From Glandiceps talaboti (lineage: Eukaryota > Hemichordata > Enteropneusta > Spengelidae), in assembly GCF_964340395.1 (NCBI RefSeq), contig NC_135550.1:15140408-15204407 (forward strand): 64,000 nt of DNA, read 5' to 3'. Positions within the stretch are counted from its first letter, which is position 1. The number at the start of each line of letters is the position of its first letter. The position numbers were made by a program, and so were the translations under genes. This document shows, one piece after another, positions 1 to 11,600 of this stretch. Below the pieces are notes generated by a model. It had not been told where the DNA came from and did no database searches. It saw only the letters and a list, made by a program, of their open reading frames with translations.

Positions 1-139
1 TCACAGCTGGCCATTAAAAGTGCATAACACGTTTTCAGCCAACAGACAGAATTGTATTAATTACAAATCACACTAAAAGGTTGCTGCATTTACGTTCTCG
101 AGTCTTAATTTTCCTGGATTTACTTTCTTTGCATTCTAG

Positions 140-169
140 GCCGGTTATGGATGACATATCGTTTTACAT
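140..169 (+). CDS. 30-nt penultimate exon of a plus-strand gene
   Basis: A pyrimidine-rich acceptor ending ttctag stands just before base 140, and a consensus donor gtaagt follows at 170. With phase 2 on entry (one base completing a codon) it reads PVMDDISFY plus two bases. It joins in frame to the exon at 228, giving ...PVMDDISFYICSLF. The other two frames either meet a stop or do not join to an open frame. The product family is not recognised. The rest of the gene lies left of the window. Seen directly: splice sites and frame. Inferred: that this is the C-terminal end of a real protein. Confidence 0.55.
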
Positions 170-227
170 GTAAGTTTGAATGTACGAGAAACAGTCTCTA
201 TCATCATGATCACACCATCTTTACCAG

Positions 228-321
228 ATGTTCCCTGTTCCACCAAAACTCAGTCCAGATCACGAATTCTGTACTTCCTATCGTCGTCAAACCACAGGGC
301 ACCTTTGTGGTGACGGTGTAA
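228..321 (+). CDS. terminal coding exon of the same plus-strand gene
   Basis: The acceptor is catctttaccag ending at 227. After one base that completes the codon from the previous exon (giving I), the frame reads CSLFHQNSVQITNS and ends in VKPQGTFVVTV before a TAA stop at 319-321. A longer 82-codon ORF in another frame starts at 228, but in that frame the preceding 30-nt exon contains a TGA, so I prefer the shorter one. The ending looks like a beta-strand-rich domain, but I cannot assign it. A poly(A) signal follows about 240 bases downstream, which supports this being the last exon. Confidence 0.5.
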
Positions 322-557
322 CACACACGTCACTGCACTGGGAGACATTACTTTGCATTGCATCAGCTAACGGTCCGGATAACTATGTGCTTTCGTGTGC
401 TTACCAGAAACAGTCATTTTTCTTGAACGGAAAAGAGGAAATAATCGACCCCTTTACTACGAGTGTTTGTCCGTAAAATGGTTTTCGAATTATGCTTATT
501 AGAGAACTATACTAATAATGTAACTTCACTTAGACACATAAATACATTGTAATTATT

Positions 558-563
558 AATAAA
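558..563 (+). terminator. polyadenylation signal AATAAA
   Basis: A canonical AATAAA lies 237 bases after the TAA stop at 319-321, in AT-rich sequence (322-580) that has no other features. It would give a 3' UTR of about 250-270 nt for the plus-strand gene. The hexamer alone is common in AT-rich DNA; its position after a spliced terminal exon is what makes it credible. Confidence 0.45.
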
Positions 564-733
564 GCTTGTTAAACCAAAGTTCTGATTCTTAACCGACATA
601 TAAGTTATAGTTTTGACAGAAAATCAAGATCACCCTATAGTCTAGATATTCGCACAGAAATTTTCAAATGATTACAAACTATATTTAAAGTTTCAGCCCC
701 CCCCCCTTTCCATGGCAACAACAACAACAACAA

Positions 734-917
<184 letters not shown>

Positions 918-1319
918 TTGTTTTTGAGATTTTAAACATATCTCATAGTTTAAATTGATGGTATTTCTCGAGTGCTCCTTACGGATATCCAGTTTCCTGT
1001 TTACCCCGCTTCCTTCTGGTATGGCTCAGGCTTTTTGCTGAGACGATAATTCCGAGACCATAATTCCTTGTTCACGACAAATAATAGAAGAAAATGAATG
1101 ACACGAGTGTTGCGGTTCAAGTATATATCAAACTTGATAAAAATTGTATGTTTGTTTATACATCGATAATAACAAAGCGCATTTGTTCAGAACGTTATTC
1201 AGCATATGGAGCATATATTGATGATGTAACGAGGCGTATGTCCTTTAGATTTGGCGGGTAGAATTACCCTATAACTTGCGATTTTGCATAATTAATGATA
1301 TTTGTCAATCGCCTATTCT

Positions 1320-1625
1320 TGCAAAGAATGACATGAAATATGGAAATGTGGCGATTTGTATAGTAAATGATTAATTTGCACAATTTATGGCAATTATCAG
1401 CTTTAGAATATCGCCAAGAATGTCATGATACAGTGACTTGTATAGTAAATGACTAATTTGCATAATTTATAGCATTTACCAATTAAAGCATATATCTTCT
1501 ATTCTTGCCAAAAATGTCATGAAATATGGAAATGTGGTGGCTATATTGATTATATAATGACTGATGTTATGGGCATGACGAGTATAGTAAATGACCAATT
1601 TGCATAATTAACGGTTTTTGGGGGG
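1320..1625. repeat. degenerate tandem repeat, units of about 110-125 bp
   Basis: Three imperfect units share the phrases aatgtcatgaaatatgg, tatagtaaatga and atttgcataattta. The unit borders are ragged, so the count is approximate. The aatttgcataatt motif also recurs in other dispersed repeats of the window. Confidence 0.7.
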
Positions 1626-3239
1626 TTCAATTTCAAGTTCCATCAAATTCTTTAGGTGTATAGAACAACTGAATCGATTGCATATTCGTGTAGAACACCA
1701 TCCTAGTACAATTGCTTCGTTCCTTTTTTTGTTGTAGAAACGTTTGGCCTTGTGCTAAAATACAGAGTTTTCGAACTCTTGTTGAGTGAATAGTCGAATT
1801 CTCGTGCTTTCCATAAGGTTATAGCATAATACATATCTTATATACACATAAGGTTTACATGAAGAGTTGTGTGCGGGTAGCATGTGAGTCATTCGCAGGT
1901 GTACTATTGTGAAGTAGGTCACTTGACCTTTTAAGTGCACACATCAATACCTCTCTAGTACACGCATGGGTTGATAATCTTCTACATACAAGTCAATGTC
2001 GTAAAAACCACAGACCCCTTTACGACATGGCACCACCCTAGACGCGTCGTTAAGCATGAACGTCACAGGAAAATTATACTCAAGTAACATTAAAAAACCG
2101 TGAACCCTAAATGGCGTGTGATGGGGCGGGGGGGGGGGGTTCCGTGACTCGATTCTTACTCATAAACATACCTAGGTGCAGTCAGCCCCAGTCAAAAAAC
2201 TGTTTAAGTCAAAAGCTGTTCGTATACTAGTGCACGATTTTTTCAGTTCGGGTGGATTTCTTTTGGTAATGTCAGTGGGAGGTGAATAATAGTCATTCAG
2301 CTGGGCAAAACTTGTATTTCAGATGAGTGGGTAAGAGGAGAATGGAAAGGTATCAGAAATATAGTCAACTGCTTTAAGATAAGTGGATTTTTATAAAAAT
2401 ATATAATATCCAGAGTGACTGGTTATGGCATTATAGAGTATGTAATCTAGTGGCGAATATATTACACATATTTTTGGAGAAAAAGATGAAAGTGAATGAT
2501 CAGGAGAGGGCAGTGTGGAATATGCCTCTATGAGGAGAGGGGGAAAGGGACACGTCGGACACCTCTACTTCTGTGCAGCGGGTATGTGTGTGTGTGTGTG
2601 TGGGGGGGGGGGGCATGTAGTGTTACAGTAGGAAGGCACATACGAACAACTGTCACTTTCTGTTTTCAATTCACTAGTAGCTAACTACTAATCCACCATT
2701 TTAGATGCTGTAAAATGGTAAACCTCAACTGTTATCTCTTCTTTCGTGCTAGTAAAACCAATTTACGAATTATTGATTTTACGGCGTTTTGATGAAGCAT
2801 ACCTGATCTCCAGACATTTCGGCCCGGTTTTTCGCTCACAGTTACTTTAATACGGACCAGCATGTTTACAAATTTCACAAAAGGATGAATTCTTATGTGC
2901 TATTACCATGGTAAAAACATTGGCAAGGTCTTTGAATATTGAAGAATTTTCGGTAGAAAGCGAGGGATTTGACAGGGGAAGTTGAAGCTGACCTGGTTTG
3001 ACCATGAACGAGCACAGGAGTGCAAAAGCATTTCTCACCAAGTACATGGAAGTACAGAGAAGCTAGATTTTCAATTTTGATTGCGATGAAATAGTGAAGA
3101 GTTCGTATAAATTTATCTTGGCCAATTCTCCAGCAAGACTGCCCGCAGTTGCGGTCTATTTACGACCAACACAACACAACACAACACAAACACAACACAA
3201 CGCAACACAACAACAAGCAATGTGAAATGCACAATATTA

Positions 3240-4400
3240 AATGCATAAATGTTATCTTTGCAAAATACACGATCATTTGGCTGTTGCTATGGGCATTGCT
3301 AGACATATTTGCATACATTTTTGAATGTTTGTTCACTTGTCTATGAATACCTGATGTTATCTGATACACATCATCGTTTGGCTGTTGGTATGGGCGTGGT
3401 CATGGTTGCTAGGGATATTTGCATACATTTTTGAATGTTTATTAATTTTGTCTATTAATCCCTGTTGTTATCTTTGCAATGTAGACGATCATTCGGATAT
3501 TGCTATGGGCGTTGTCTTGTTGTTAGGCATACTTGCATACACTTTTTGAATGTTTGTTCACTTGTCTAAGAATTCCTGTTGTTATCTTTGTGAACTACAC
3601 CGTCATTTGGCCGTTGCTATGGGCGTGGTCATTGCTAGGATATTTGCATAAATTTTTGAATGTTTACTCACTTCCCCACTACTACTAGATGATGTTATTT
3701 CAGCAAAATATACTGCCATTTGGTTGTTGCTAGGGGCGTGGTCATAGTTGCTAGGGCCAATTGTGTCGAAATGTTTTGAACAAAATCTGCAGAAATGACC
3801 CTTCTAGAAACATCTCACCAAATTTCAGTCTCATTGACCGAGTACTTTTTGAGATGTAAGTTTTTGACCAAAATTCAAATGTTTACACCAAATTTGCATA
3901 TCACTGATGAGATCATTAGATGCTTAATATTTCTTCATTTATACTTCCCCAAATGCATACCCATTAAATTTCAGATCAATGTGCTCAGAAGTGTTGGAAT
4001 TAAAGATTTTTGACCAAAAAGATACATTTGTAACCCTAATTTGTATATTACTGATGGAATCATCATGTCATAAACAAATCTTAATCTACACAACCCTAAG
4101 AACATTCCACCGCATTTCAGATGAATCTGCAAAGTAGTTTTTGGGGTTTATTTTGAGCAAAATGACATTTTTTGACTAAAATCACACACCTGTGATACGA
4201 TCATTTTGCTGTGAACAGTTTCCTAACTAGAGACCAAAAGTAGTGTCCCAATCAAATACCAAGGCAATCGGTTCGGCAGTTTTTGAGTTTAAGTCGTCCA
4301 CACACACAGACACAGACGGAGAGACACCGCATCATGCATGCCTATAGCACTATACTGAACCTTATCAAATTGAATTCAGTTGTGCTAAAAAAAACTGTGC
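3240..4400. repeat. dispersed repeat with internal ~115-bp tandem array
   Basis: The left half holds about five units built on tttggctgttgctatggg, gtggtcatggttgct and tttgcatacatttttgaatg. The right half repeats ttttgaccaaaaa / tttgcatattac blocks and ends in cacacacagacacagacgg followed by atgcctatagcac and ttcagttgtgcta. The same order recurs at 17990-18975. A third copy at 8750-9235 has only the right half. Family name unknown; non-coding. Confidence 0.85.
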
Positions 4401-7201
4401 CAACAAGTTCGTTAACTATTTTTGTTGTTGTTTTATTTTCCTAACTATAGTCAGAAAACTTACTCGTCGGATGCACCTGTATAAACAATAGAACTATAAG
4501 CAAAGTTCATAGTTATAAACCCTTCAAATATCCGTGATATACACGAGAAGGAAAGTAGCCTTACTTGTATGGCTGCAGTATACGTGACTCTATGTTCTAC
4601 TGACTGTTACACATGTATCACTCCCACGCAGTGACAACAAGCGGGTTTGAGTCACGGACTGGCCTGAAGACATGCAAAAACTAGTAAGTCGGTAAGTATT
4701 CGATATTCACCCAACATCAGGTGAAATAGGCAGCATAATCGGTCTAAAAGCTGTACCCCTATTCACTGCGTCATTCGCATTTCGAAATAAGTTATATTTT
4801 ACAACCTACTTAATTTTATGAGAGACGCTAATATTATCCGAAGAGGAGCTAGCACCTTTAGGTCTGCACTAGTGAAGTGCCTATGTCTTGAAACATTATT
4901 GCACACGTTTGTCACAAATTCTACTCTGCTCCCACGGAAAGAACACAGAAATTGTCACTTCCAGTAGGCAGATTACTGTACGTCACGTTCCTAGAATCTG
5001 ACTATGTGGAGCAAGTCAAACATTCCACACAACGATGGTCTAAAATAGATTATCTCACGCTAGTCAGTGAATTTATGTCTCAAACTCATGAGAACAACAA
5101 CAATTCGTCAACTCGTCTGCGTTATTCCCTCGATTACATGTAAAGCCCATTTGGTGTTTGGAATTCTCTTAACTTCTGTGACATCACATTCTTTTGCATG
5201 TTGAATAGATTGATTTGAATAACGGGATGAGAGCGCTTTACTCTTGCCTATTCAGGAAGATTGATTGACATAATGGAGTGCCTAACTTAATTCAAACTTT
5301 CAGGGAGGGATCGAAAACTTGAATGCAAAGACATGTATTTATCCTTGATTCATGTAAGCGTAATTTTCCAACTGTCTGCGGTTGAATAAGATGTTTTAGT
5401 ATGACAACATTGGTAGTTCTCATGTGCTAGCTAGACCATACAGAATCCAGTAGTTGAGCTCCATATACAGCCAACAAACTTGTGAGACACTTTTCTGATG
5501 TGGTACAGAACATGAAATGAAAATTTGGATTATCTTACTATGGAGCCGGAGGCAAGAGTGTTTCCACTATAAAGTTGGTCTTTACAAGAATTGGAGGTGT
5601 TAAAGTTTATCTGCATTTTCACTGACACGAAAACTTTGTATAATTAACAGCTGCTGGTTTTTTAAAGTATTTTACTGACTGACTGACTGCCTGCCTGACT
5701 GACATTGACCCTGAGGGTCAAGGTCAAAGAAAGCATACTTCTAGGCTACACACTTGATGGAGTCTCTATGTATTACAGTTTTTACAGTAATGGGTAAAAT
5801 AATTCCAGAGAAAGGGATCTGGCCTCCACTTTTCTGAAAGATGATACATTAGTACATGTGATATTAACAGCAAAATGGTACAAATAGTGAATTGGCCACA
5901 TTCAAATACCATAAAGTGTCTGCTCAGCTTCGTTTTGAACAAATAATCCTGAAGTTACGTTCAAGTTCAAAGGTTAAGGGCTTAAAAGACATGTGTGCTC
6001 AGACCACTAAAAGACCACTGAGATGTGGTCAACACTTGAACATTGTCAGAGTAAGGGTGAGCTAATAATAAGTCACTCATTCACAGCCTAGCATTTATAA
6101 TATTTTTATTCATCATACTTTCATGAAGGCATGACGATAAAATGTTGAACCATAGTTGTTGAGCCATTATATTACTCCCAAGTTGCAAGAACATAAATAT
6201 TTTGTAGTCGATGTGACAGGACTATGGATATTTAACAAAAATATTAATACATACATTCTCTTAACTGTTACAGTAACAATTCAGGCAAGTGTTGTATAAT
6301 GACAGCGAGTTGGTTGGTATTACCAACAGCCCAATTCGTAGTCTGATTGGCTAAAAAAACTCTAACACCTGGTCAACAACTAAACAATGTATGAGAGGCT
6401 ATTCAACACAAAAAAATTGACCAATGAATAATTTGGGAAATAACTGGATTGATAAATAAAACTATACAAAGAAGACTAGTGTCTTTGAGCTTGTTTCATC
6501 AAAAAAAAAAAAATATCTACAAGGTGAAGTGTGATTGGCTAAGTACATATACTCATCAAAGGAACGTAACCTTATAATATTTCACTATCAATGTAGTACA
6601 AATATGTAAATTGCAAATTTGACAGACTAACCAATCAAATCATTATAAAATGTATTGCAGAATTCTCTTTTCTTTGTATGGGCTTAATCAACTTTATTAA
6701 GGTTTTATCTATAGATCTTGAAAGGGACTTTTTTTATCGTACCATTCTTTGTAAATTTGTAATTTGTTGTTCGTTGACATATAAAACTGACATAAATTAG
6801 AACTGTTGTAATCACTTCCATTAGTGAATAGAATGTCAGTCTTCAGGTAATGAATTCAATTTAGTTGGTAGTATTTTAAATAGTCCATGGTTCTTCTGAC
6901 CTTCAATGGTGTGCTGGTTAACGTTTTTTCATGAATATTCATAAGTTTGGATGTCCAGTAAAGTTACATGTTTTAATGTGTCAATTGCTTTCTACATAGC
7001 ATGTCCATAATATTGTTCACAATAGAACTGGTTGGAAGCTTTTTGTTATTACTAAAAGGTAGCACTTATTTTTTGAGCATTGACTGAATACAACACATGA
7101 ATATCATTTTGGAAGAATCCTAATTATAATGAATAGGACAATGGCATGATAAAAATTGATGGCTAAATTACTAGGCAATTCAAAATGTGTTTAGCAGTTA
7201 G

Positions 7202-7303
7202 ACTAGTCTAGTTCCTATACAGTATTGTTACCATTTACACCTCCACTCATATAGTCTAGTTCCTATACAGTATATCGTTACCATTTACACCTCCACTCAC
7301 AGT
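7202..7303. repeat. two-copy tandem duplication, ~53 bp
   Basis: tagtctagttcctatacagtat...ccatttacacctccactca occurs twice back to back with only small indels. A recent local duplication. Confidence 0.9.
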
Positions 7304-7955
7304 ATAGTGAAAGTAATTACTCTAGAAGTCCTGAGATGCATGAGGTGCAATTTAAAATTCATCCACAGGTACCCACACATAGTCATTAACATCATGTCTT
7401 TGTTAATCAATCACAATATTCTAACCAATAACACAGTCCCTCATAAAGTTAGTGTTTATTGGGAGCAGTTATGTAATGTCCAAATAGGGTATATTTGTCA
7501 GCTCAGGATATTACTTATACACTGTTTACGTCACTATAAAAGTTGGAGTTCAAGTGATTGGATGAACAACTTTTTTTGGGCTAATTGAGGGACTTTGACC
7601 AGATGTGGTTTAGTAAGAAACCACATTAGCATCCAGACTTACAGTTAGATCAAAAACGGTTATTGATCTCAAAGTGATACAAAAAAATAACTTGAAAAAT
7701 ATCAACGAAAGCATAAATAATACTTTCCTTTTTAGTAATATATTCACACCATCATAGCAGAGAAAGGGATCAAGTATATAAAAAGTTTATCAATTAAAAG
7801 TGCGTCAACAGTTAATGAAACATAATGTACTATCTTGAAAAACATCCACAGAAGTGTTACTAATACTTTCCCTTTTTCCATAATATATGAAATTGTAACA
7901 CCATAATGTAGCTGAGGGTGTAGCACAAAAAATCGTATCAATTTCCATACTAAAA

Positions 7956-8151
7956 TTATAAAAAATAGTAATTACACATATTTCTGAAAAAAAATGTACA
8001 CACCATATTAATAGACAAAAATGTTAAAAGAGTAAAGACATGCAATACAACAGTCAAATAGTATATCTGGAGAAAAGATTTCAATAGAAGAAATAAAAGA
8101 AGTTCTCGATCATCAGCTGCATCTTTTGGTTCACATTTAGGAGAAAAAGAG
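7956..8151 (-). CDS. possible last exon (exon 21), cytoplasmic tail
   Basis: The frame entered from exon 20 reads SFSPKCEPKDAADDREL and runs open to a TAA at 7956-7958. The first 17 codons are hydrophilic and coding-like. The rest is hydrophobic and low in complexity (LLLFLLLKSFLQ...), which is odd for a tail and may mean that the exon is mis-bounded. The acceptor (attacaaag) follows a C-run but is weak. Alternatively the protein ends in exon 20, where an unspliced TAG directly follows ELEY. Confidence 0.3.
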
Positions 8152-8247
8152 CTTTGTAATTCATTGGGTGTAGTATATTTTTAGGGGGGGGGGGTGTTAC
8201 ATTACTGATGGTACTATCTTTAGAATTCTATACAAACTATCACTTAC

Positions 8248-8277
8248 TAGTATTCTAGTTCAGGCTCATCTTCATAT
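8248..8277 (-). CDS. exon 20, 30 nt, acidic cytoplasmic segment
   Basis: The donor is a perfect gtaagt and the acceptor is cataacatag with a modest pyrimidine tract. Phase 2 in and 2 out. It reads YEDEPELEY, an acidic patch after the basic juxtamembrane region. If the donor is skipped, a TAG stop comes at once, so this could also be a natural C-terminus. Intron to exon 19 is 127 bp. Confidence 0.45.
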
Positions 8278-8404
8278 CTATGTTATGAGATCGTGACCTT
8301 TGAAATCTGGTGGTAATGTCATACAATTATTTAAGAATGAACTTTCTTGGCACCAGTCCCACATTAATTGGAGGATTTCACTGTATGTACCCTGAGCCCA
8401 TTAC

Positions 8405-8549
8405 CTTCTGATGTTGTTAATCATGTAAAATTGTTTCATTTTCAGTTTCCTGTATAAGGTCAATACTCTGTTCGCTATCCTTGGATTTTCCCAAATCCAA
8501 ACAAGCAAAAACAAAACACAGAAAACACCCACAATGCATGTAAAATTCA
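8405..8549 (-). CDS. exon 19, transmembrane helix and basic juxtamembrane segment
   Basis: Reads NFTCIVGVFCVLFLLVWIW, then ENPRIANRVLTLYRKLKMK and QFYMINNIR; donor gtaatg. A sequon (NFT) stands directly before about 16 hydrophobic residues, followed by seven basic residues within about 25, as expected for a single-pass helix obeying the positive-inside rule. Phase 1 in and 2 out with the acceptor at cacaaaag. A stronger upstream acceptor (catttacag) would put a different open frame in use, reading DLGKSKDSEQSIDLIQ to a TAA at the ETILHD end, so two alternative C-termini are possible from the same DNA. I favour the helix frame because the downstream exon continues it. Confidence 0.55.
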
Positions 8550-8618
8550 CTTTTGTGCTTTACTGTAAATGATGGTATTGAATAATCAAAGGCAGAGGGA
8601 CTAGGTATTGTCAGTTAC

Positions 8619-8727
8619 AACAATCTGTGCCAAAAGATATGACGATTGTCGATTTTCGTTGAAGAATAAAGATTTCTTTTGCAGCATTTCTGTCAGCAAT
8701 TTGATTAGAGTGCAAAGCCGAAAAGTT
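8619..8727 (-). CDS. exon 18, membrane-proximal ectodomain
   Basis: Reads NFSALHSNQIADRNAAKEIF then ILQRKSTIVISFGTDC; acceptor aggactacag, donor gtaact. Phase 0 in and 1 out, matching exons 17 and 19. One sequon (NFS). The intron to exon 19 is only 69 bp. The frame is also open for several codons upstream of the chosen acceptor, so the start could shift. Confidence 0.55.
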
Positions 8728-8749
8728 CTGTAGTCCTGGTTGTAGGCTG

Positions 8750-9235
8750 TATTTACTTTTTTGACTAAAAATCACATCTTTAGACCCTTACATGTCAAAG
8801 ATGAAGCCATCTTGTTTTAAATAATTGTCAATTCAGACATCCCTTGAAACATTTCCACCAAGTTTTGGACCTATCTCCTTAGTAGTTCTTAAATTTCTAA
8901 CCCCAAAAAATTCACATTTTGATAGGATCATCTTATCTTGACCAATTCTTTTCTAAATATCCTAGAAAAATCTTCACCAATTATGAGATTGTCTGCCCAG
9001 CATTCTAGTTTTTCATACCAAAAAATCACTTTATGTTTGACATAATTTGCATATCACATCACAGATCTGGCCATTTTGCCATGAATGAATTCATGACTAG
9101 CCATTATAAGCAATATCCCAACCAACTACAAAGGTCTTGAATTTTTTGGCTACATGCATACACACAGCCGGACAGATAGACACATTACCATGCCTTTAAC
9201 ACAACTGGATATTAGTTCAGTTACACAAAAGAAAC
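8750..9235. repeat. third copy of the 3.2-kb dispersed repeat, without the tandem half
   Basis: Shares the order of ttttgactaaaaatcac blocks, the cacacagccggacagatagac run and the terminal atgcctttaacac...tagttcagttac with the copies at 3240-4400 and 17990-18975, but lacks the tttggctgttgctatggg array. Lies in intron 17 of the minus-strand gene. Confidence 0.75.
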
Positions 9236-9411
9236 TAGAATGGGTAATGCCCTGATTTTTAATATCAAAGAATTAGATTTCAGAGTAAAAGACAGAGAAA
9301 TTCCAGGAATCCACAAAGCGTTGCTTTAATAGTTCTTTAGGTTTCAAACAATGACTTTTAGTTTGCAGGAAGTGATTAAATATTAAATATCCATGTAACG
9401 ATCAATACACA

Positions 9412-10490
9412 ATTATATTATACCAGTATATTGATGGTGGAACTCGAGGGATCTGATTGGTCTAGACATCGAACTAGCGCGTCTAAAACGAGTGATAATG
9501 CACTGCTGGTACGATAATGCACTGCTGGCACGCGTCCAAATTTTGTTCGTCTACGAGCGTTGAGTTGTAGCAATGTGTAGTCCGCCGTGATACTGAAAGT
9601 GAATTCGAACTCTTCGAATTGTCAGAGGAGGATTTTCTCTCAATGAGACAATATTTTATGAGAAATTATGAAGGAAATTTCGAAAGCAACCCAGTCATCG
9701 CGTATTTGTTCAAATCATCGCCTACTACATGTACTAAGGTCAAGGTGCTAGGCATGCACGAGATCGGTCCCAGCCTCGGCGCGGCTGGAGTGGAAACATT
9801 GGTGAGCTGTCCTGTCCTGTCATAAAAATGAAGCAAGTGAAAGAGGTTACACTGGCCGACTTACCATTAATCTAAATAGAAATTTGTCTGGGATCCTGTC
9901 CTAGAGTATCAGTCATCAATCCGAGAGGGAAATCCTCAAATCTGCTGAGGTAACTTCCTGTATATAAATACATTGTAAATATCAACCTGTCTACTTCACC
10001 GAGTCACGATCGTACGAATTCGGCCGGCCGCGGCCGGGAGCGATCGAAGCGAGTCACGAATAAACCACTTCAAGTTTATACCTTGAGTCAAACAGGTTGT
10101 TTATTCATCACTGTGCACTTTTAATGAGCCGATCAATGTACAGATTATCCCTAGAAACGATGAGCAGATAAAATAAACCCAGTCGCTGCACGACGTTCAC
10201 ATTGAGGCCAAGATCAGCTGTCTTGAAAAGCAGCGTTATTGTTATGCAAATTAGACACAGCGGCGCATACTATGAAACGAGAAAACGTTAGTTCTTATCT
10301 TGTTTTCCGATATTATCAATATACTAGTATAATATAATAGCGATAAACCACCCCCTGGGGAAGGTATACCACTCGGTTTTGACCAGTGAACTCAATATAT
10401 GCACTCGCTATCGCTCGTGCATATATTTCGTTCACTGGTCAAAACCTCTTGGTATACCATCCCCAGGGGGTGGTTTATTGCTTAAATAAT
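9412..10490 (+). mobile_element. composite palindromic DNA element, long copy (1.08 kb)
   Basis: A module bounded by inverted 23-bp ends (attatattataccagtata at 9412 and its complement ending at 10338) is followed directly by a near-perfect palindrome at 10340-10482 centred on ctcgctatcgctcg. The same arrangement, inverted, occurs at 59317-59699. Compared with that short copy this one carries about 700 extra bases, with a 68-codon ORF at 9619-9825 that is open upstream in the acidic frame DTESEFELFELSEEDF. That resembles N-termini found next to transposase genes, but I cannot name a family. It sits in intron 17 of the minus-strand gene. Confidence 0.8.
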
Positions 10491-10808
10491 TCTGCTATTA
10501 AAGCAATACAACAAACTTGGCACAAAACTGAAAACTCCCCTCTGACGGTGATGATAATTTAATGTATTGGTGATTTTTTAAAAGCTCCAATAGATATAAC
10601 TACTGGGTAAGCCCTGTTTTTTTTTTTTTTTACTTATTTTGATAACTTGATGAAAAATGTACAAAAACTTTACTCAAAATGATTCAATCCTTCAAATCAG
10701 TTGAATTACCTAAACAGTCATTGATTGTACTGTGTACACTGACTTGATGTCCATGTGTAAACATTAAAATAAAGTCCAGTTCGTCTAATCATTTGTAAAC
10801 AAACTTAC

Positions 10809-10851
10809 AGGCCATTGTCCGACTCTGATGACATGGCGATCATACATGCTT
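10809..10851 (-). CDS. exon 17, 43 nt
   Basis: Consensus donor gtaagt and an acceptor with a long poly-T tract ending gctgattag. Phase 2 in and 0 out. It joins exon 16 to read ENRSMYDRHVIRVGQWP, adding an NRS sequon across the junction. A second frame is also open over this short length, so the phase match to exons 16 and 18 decides the reading. Confidence 0.6.
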
Positions 10852-11239
10852 CTAATCAGCAGTACCGTATGTTAAAAAAAAAACCAGTAACAAAAATTAC
10901 GAAATAAATAGCTGAAATTTCTATACGTACTCAGGTTTTAAAGAGAAGAGCTTTTTTCTTCTTCTTTCTCCTTCTAAGCTGTGTGATTGATGTGAAATGG
11001 AGAGAAGTGACATGCTGAAGACAAATTGGCATACCCTTTCTGGTTGGATAGACAACCACCGTCAAACACATTAAATGGAGAGAGAGAGAGCGAGAGAGGG
11101 AGAGAGAGACGCCACACAGATTTTTACAGTTGCAAATTGGATTCAGGTTGATTGAGTTTGACTTGTACCAATAAATCACTATTATCAAGGTCTCCTTAGG
11201 AGTTTCATCAAGGAAATAGTTTAAAGAATGATCACCAAG

Positions 11240-11240
<1 letters not shown>

Positions 11241-11277
<37 letters not shown>
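11241..11277. repeat. (AC)n dinucleotide microsatellite
   Basis: An uninterrupted AC run of about 18 units in the 636-bp intron between exons 16 and 17. A short degenerate GA run lies at 11086-11110. Confidence 0.95.
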
Positions 11278-11279
<2 letters not shown>

Positions 11280-11487
11280 GAAAGATTCGAACCATAATAG
11301 TCACTATCAATACTGGCATATATTGACAGAAATTTGAATCTTATTTTTACAGGCGTGACACAGGGATACTTAAAAAAAACATAAACTCTCAGAGTCTGAA
11401 AGACTCAAATCAGAAAATACAATAAATTGTGGTTCCTGTATGTAGCGATAACACCAGAGATTCATGAAAACAGTAAATTATATTTAC

Positions 11488-11600
11488 CTGTTTTCTTGAA
11501 CAGATGCAACAAACAGTTTCTCATAATTTTTAAAACATAGTTTTAGTTCTGAGATATTTTCTAGTTGAATCAATCTGAGCAACGTTTTTTCAGTCTTCCT
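11488..11600 (-). CDS. exon 16, ectodomain
   Basis: Reads RKTEKTLLRLIQLENISELK then LCFKNYEKLFVASVQEN; acceptor catgccagtag, donor gtaaat. Phase 0 in and 2 out. An in-frame TAG just upstream forces the acceptor used. It has one sequon (NIS). The alternating hydrophobic pattern suggests beta strands or an amphipathic helix. It lies 18.2 kb downstream of exon 15, the largest intron in the model. Confidence 0.65.

Noticed and set aside
4468-4480. 13-nt minus microexon between tttatacag and gtaagt
   Set aside because: Too short to judge, lies beyond the likely 3' end, and no partner phase can be tested.
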